Origin: Clostridiales bacterium
Lineage (GTDB): Bacteria > Bacillota > Clostridia > Peptostreptococcales > Anaerovoracaceae
DNA length: 5,927 nucleotides
Direction of reading: 5' to 3'
Assembly (NCBI GenBank): GCA_003542355.1
Contig: DPKU01000114.1
Span: 1 to 5,927, forward strand
Position 1 is the stretch's first letter; each line of letters starts with the position of its first letter. Both the position numbers and the translations under genes were made by a program. Below the pieces are notes generated by a model that saw only the letters and a program-made list of their open reading frames with translations, was not told where the DNA came from and searched no databases. This document shows, in pieces, positions 4,540-5,927 of this stretch.

Positions 4540-5478
4540 ATGAACCAGAAAGAGGAGTTCCTGGTTCAGGTCGCCGAGCTCTATTATCAGCAGGATCTGA
4601 ACCAGCAGGAGATCGCTAAGATATTCAACATATCCCGGCCCACAGTATCCAGATTGCTGGAGGAGGCCAGGAAGCGGAAGATCGTGGAGATCATCATCCA
4701 CAGTCCCATCGCAAAGAATTACGAGCTGTCCGAAGCGGTCCGGGAAGCCTACGGGCTCAAGAACTGCATCGTGATCGACAGCCGCGCAGGCTATCAGGAA
4801 ACCCTGAAATGCTGTTCCACCGCTGCGGCGAACTTTCTGCACAGCGTGCTGGAAAGCAACCTGGTGCTGGCTGTATCCTGGGGCAGCGCGATCACTTATC
4901 TGGCTCAGGTGCTGGAACCCAGAGCGTACAACAACGTCCATGTAGTTCAGATGGTCGGATGCCTGGCCGCGGGAAATCCCCAGCAGGACGGCATTGAGAT
5001 CTCCATGAAGATCGCGCAAAAGCTTGGAGCAGGATATTCCAACATCTTCGCACCGGTGTTTGTGAACAGCGAGCTCATGGCCGCCCATTTTCTGGAGGAA
5101 CCCCGGATCGTTTCCACCATGGAGAAGATCAATATCGCCGACATCGCCGTCATGGGGATCGGTTCTGTGGCAGACAAGAATTCCATCCTGTCCACTACGG
5201 AAAGCGTGCTTCCCCATGAATGGAAGGTGCTGAAGGAAAAGGGGGCCCAGGGTCACCTGCTGGCTAGGATGTTCGACGCAGAAGGCAAAGAGATCCCGAT
5301 CCCCGGCAAAAATGCGGTATCGCCGCCGCTGGATATACTCAAGAAGATCCGCTGGACCATCGGTATCGCCGTTTCGGCGCGGAAAGCCTCCGCAGTGAGC
5401 GCAGCCGTCCGGGCGGGCTATATCAACTCGCTGGTCATCGACAGCGGACTGGCCGAAGCTCTTTTGAAAAACAACTAG
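4540..5478 (+). CDS. SorC/DeoR-family sugar-responsive transcriptional regulator
   Basis: The 312-residue protein matches the SorC family in length and layout. An N-terminal helix-turn-helix (about 13-45: LNQQEIAKIFNISRPTVSRL) is followed by a sugar-binding domain from about residue 60, with family-typical WGSAITYL (114-121), VVQMVGCLA (135-143), ADIAVMGIGSV (200-210) and GHLLARMFDAEG (238-249). SorC proteins (SorC, Bacillus DeoR, CggR, DeoR-like sugar-phosphate sensors) bind DNA as oligomers and usually release or change contacts on binding a phosphorylated sugar. Last gene of the operon: AGGAG overlaps the aldolase stop codon and the intergenic gap is eight bases, so translation is probably coupled. 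It is the obvious candidate to bind the TGAACA/TTCA operators at 1684-1721 and 1825-1840, which would make it autoregulatory and control the dehydrogenase too. The start at 4540 is preferred; an upstream in-frame ATG at 4396 lies inside the aldolase gene. The effector is unknown. Confidence 0.93.
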   Translation: MNQKEEFLVQVAELYYQQDLNQQEIAKIFNISRPTVSRLLEEARKRKIVEIIIHSPIAKNYELSEAVREAYGLKNCIVIDSRAGYQETLKCCSTAAANFLHSVLESNLVLAVSWGSAITYLAQVLEPRAYNNVHVVQMVGCLAAGNPQQDGIEISMKIAQKLGAGYSNIFAPVFVNSELMAAHFLEEPRIVSTMEKINIADIAVMGIGSVADKNSILSTTESVLPHEWKVLKEKGAQGHLLARMFDAEGKEIPIPGKNAVSPPLDILKKIRWTIGIAVSARKASAVSAAVRAGYINSLVIDSGLAEALLKNN

Positions 5479-5494
5479 AGACAAGGACTGCAAT

Positions 5495-5529
5495 CACTCC
5501 GGAAGAGCACTTTTCCGGAGTGTTTTTTT
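5495..5529 (+). terminator. Rho-independent terminator of the transketolase-SorC operon
   Basis: A perfect 10-bp stem (CACTCCGGAA at 5495-5504 with TTCCGGAGTG at 5513-5522), an eight-base loop, then seven T residues. It starts 17 bases after the SorC-family stop codon. A textbook intrinsic terminator that closes the operon. Confidence 0.95.
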
Positions 5530-5530
5530 A

Positions 5531-5539
5531 TGCTATACT
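5531..5539 (+). promoter_or_regulatory. Extended -10 promoter of the response-regulator gene
   Basis: TGCTATACT is a TGn extended -10 with hexamer TATACT (5534-5539). At normal spacing the -35 position (about 5511-5516) falls in the terminator stem and reads TTTTCC, a poor match, so the TG extension may compensate. Transcription would start near 5546, leaving a very short leader of about 14 bases. Confidence 0.5.
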
Positions 5540-5559
5540 TAGTCGTTAAGGAGGAGCGT

Positions 5560-5927
5560 ATGGACACGGATATTATCGCGAAAAGAATTCTGATCATCGA
5601 GGACGAAGCATCGATCTCCGATATCATAAAATTCAACCTCATCAAGGAAGGCTATCAGGTGGAGACCGCCTATGACGGACAGGAAGGGCTCCGCAAAGCC
5701 CTGGAGAGCCCCGATCTGATTTTGCTGGATGTGATGCTTCCCCTCATGGATGGATTTCAGGTGTGCAAAAAAGTGCGGGAGACCAGCAATACCCCGATCC
5801 TGATGCTCACCGCCAAAGAGGAAGAAGTGGACAAAGTGCTGGGCCTGGAGCTGGGCGCAGACGACTATATCACCAAGCCTTTCGGCATGCGGGAGCTGAT
5901 CGCGCGGATCAAAGCCAATATCCGCCG
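5560..5927 (+). CDS. OmpR/PhoB-class response regulator, receiver domain, 3'-partial
   Basis: The 122 visible residues form an almost complete receiver domain, and the frame is open at the window end. The acidic pocket is Glu14-Asp15, the phosphoacceptor is Asp57 in LLDVMLP, the conserved Thr is Thr84 in LTAKE, and the conserved Lys is Lys106 in ITKPF. The stretch VDKVLGLELGADDY (90-103) through ELIARIKANIRR is close to Bacillus WalR (YycF) and PhoP/PhoB relatives, so a winged-helix DNA-binding domain is expected just past the edge. It would be phosphorylated by a partner histidine kinase, probably encoded next. TAAGGAGG ends five bases before the ATG. It starts its own transcription unit after the operon terminator and is probably unrelated to the sugar locus. 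WalR-like identity is probable but not proven from this domain alone. Confidence 0.92.
   Translation, partial: MDTDIIAKRILIIEDEASISDIIKFNLIKEGYQVETAYDGQEGLRKALESPDLILLDVMLPLMDGFQVCKKVRETSNTPILMLTAKEEEVDKVLGLELGADDYITKPFGMRELIARIKANIR

Noticed and set aside
1..5927. CRISPR arrays, tRNA or rRNA genes, insertion sequences, toxin-antitoxin or defence genes
   Set aside because: No regularly spaced repeats, tRNA-like folds, transposase motifs or terminal repeats with target duplications were seen; every substantial open frame is accounted for by metabolic or regulatory genes.

Overview
The window looks like chromosomal DNA from a Gram-positive, probably anaerobic, clostridial-type Bacillota with moderately high GC (about 55% by eye). 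The reasons are strong AGGAG-type ribosome binding sites, near-consensus sigma-A promoters (TTGACA, 17 bp, TAGAAT or CATAAT), a WalR/PhoB-like response regulator of Gram-positive type, and a SorC-family regulator with operators resembling those of Bacillus DeoR. This is an inference from sequence style, not a taxonomic assignment.

Layout: (1) bases 1-351 hold the end of a plus-strand gene for a small thioredoxin/glutaredoxin-fold protein, followed by a rho-independent terminator (397-425). (2) Bases 426-563 are a non-coding island rich in inverted repeats. (3) A minus-strand terminator (564-596) ends a zinc-dependent medium-chain dehydrogenase gene (636-1667, minus). (4) A 203-bp divergent regulatory region (1668-1870) carries two back-to-back sigma-A promoters and mirror-placed TGAACA/TGTTCA operators. 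(5) A plus-strand operon of four genes follows: transketolase N-terminal subunit (1871-2779), transketolase C-terminal subunit (2806-3795), class II aldolase/epimerase-family protein (3857-4531) and SorC/DeoR-family regulator (4540-5478). It ends at a strong terminator (5495-5529). (6) A new transcription unit begins with an extended -10 promoter and the receiver domain of an OmpR/PhoB-class response regulator, cut off by the window end.

The dehydrogenase and the four-gene operon are best read as one sugar- or polyol-catabolic locus under one regulator. The dehydrogenase would interconvert an alcohol and a ketone or aldehyde. The aldolase-family enzyme would cleave or epimerise a (phospho)sugar, and the two-subunit transketolase would move a two-carbon ketol unit into or out of central metabolism. 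The SorC protein would sense a (phospho)sugar and control both divergent promoters. No kinase, isomerase or transporter is encoded here, so the pathway must draw on genes elsewhere.

Hand comparison suggests that the transketolase lacks several sugar-phosphate-binding residues of classical transketolases. The aldolase combines residues typical of L-fuculose-1-phosphate aldolase and L-ribulose-5-phosphate 4-epimerase. The locus may therefore act on a non-standard substrate. That, and the mirror-symmetric control region, are the most interesting points.
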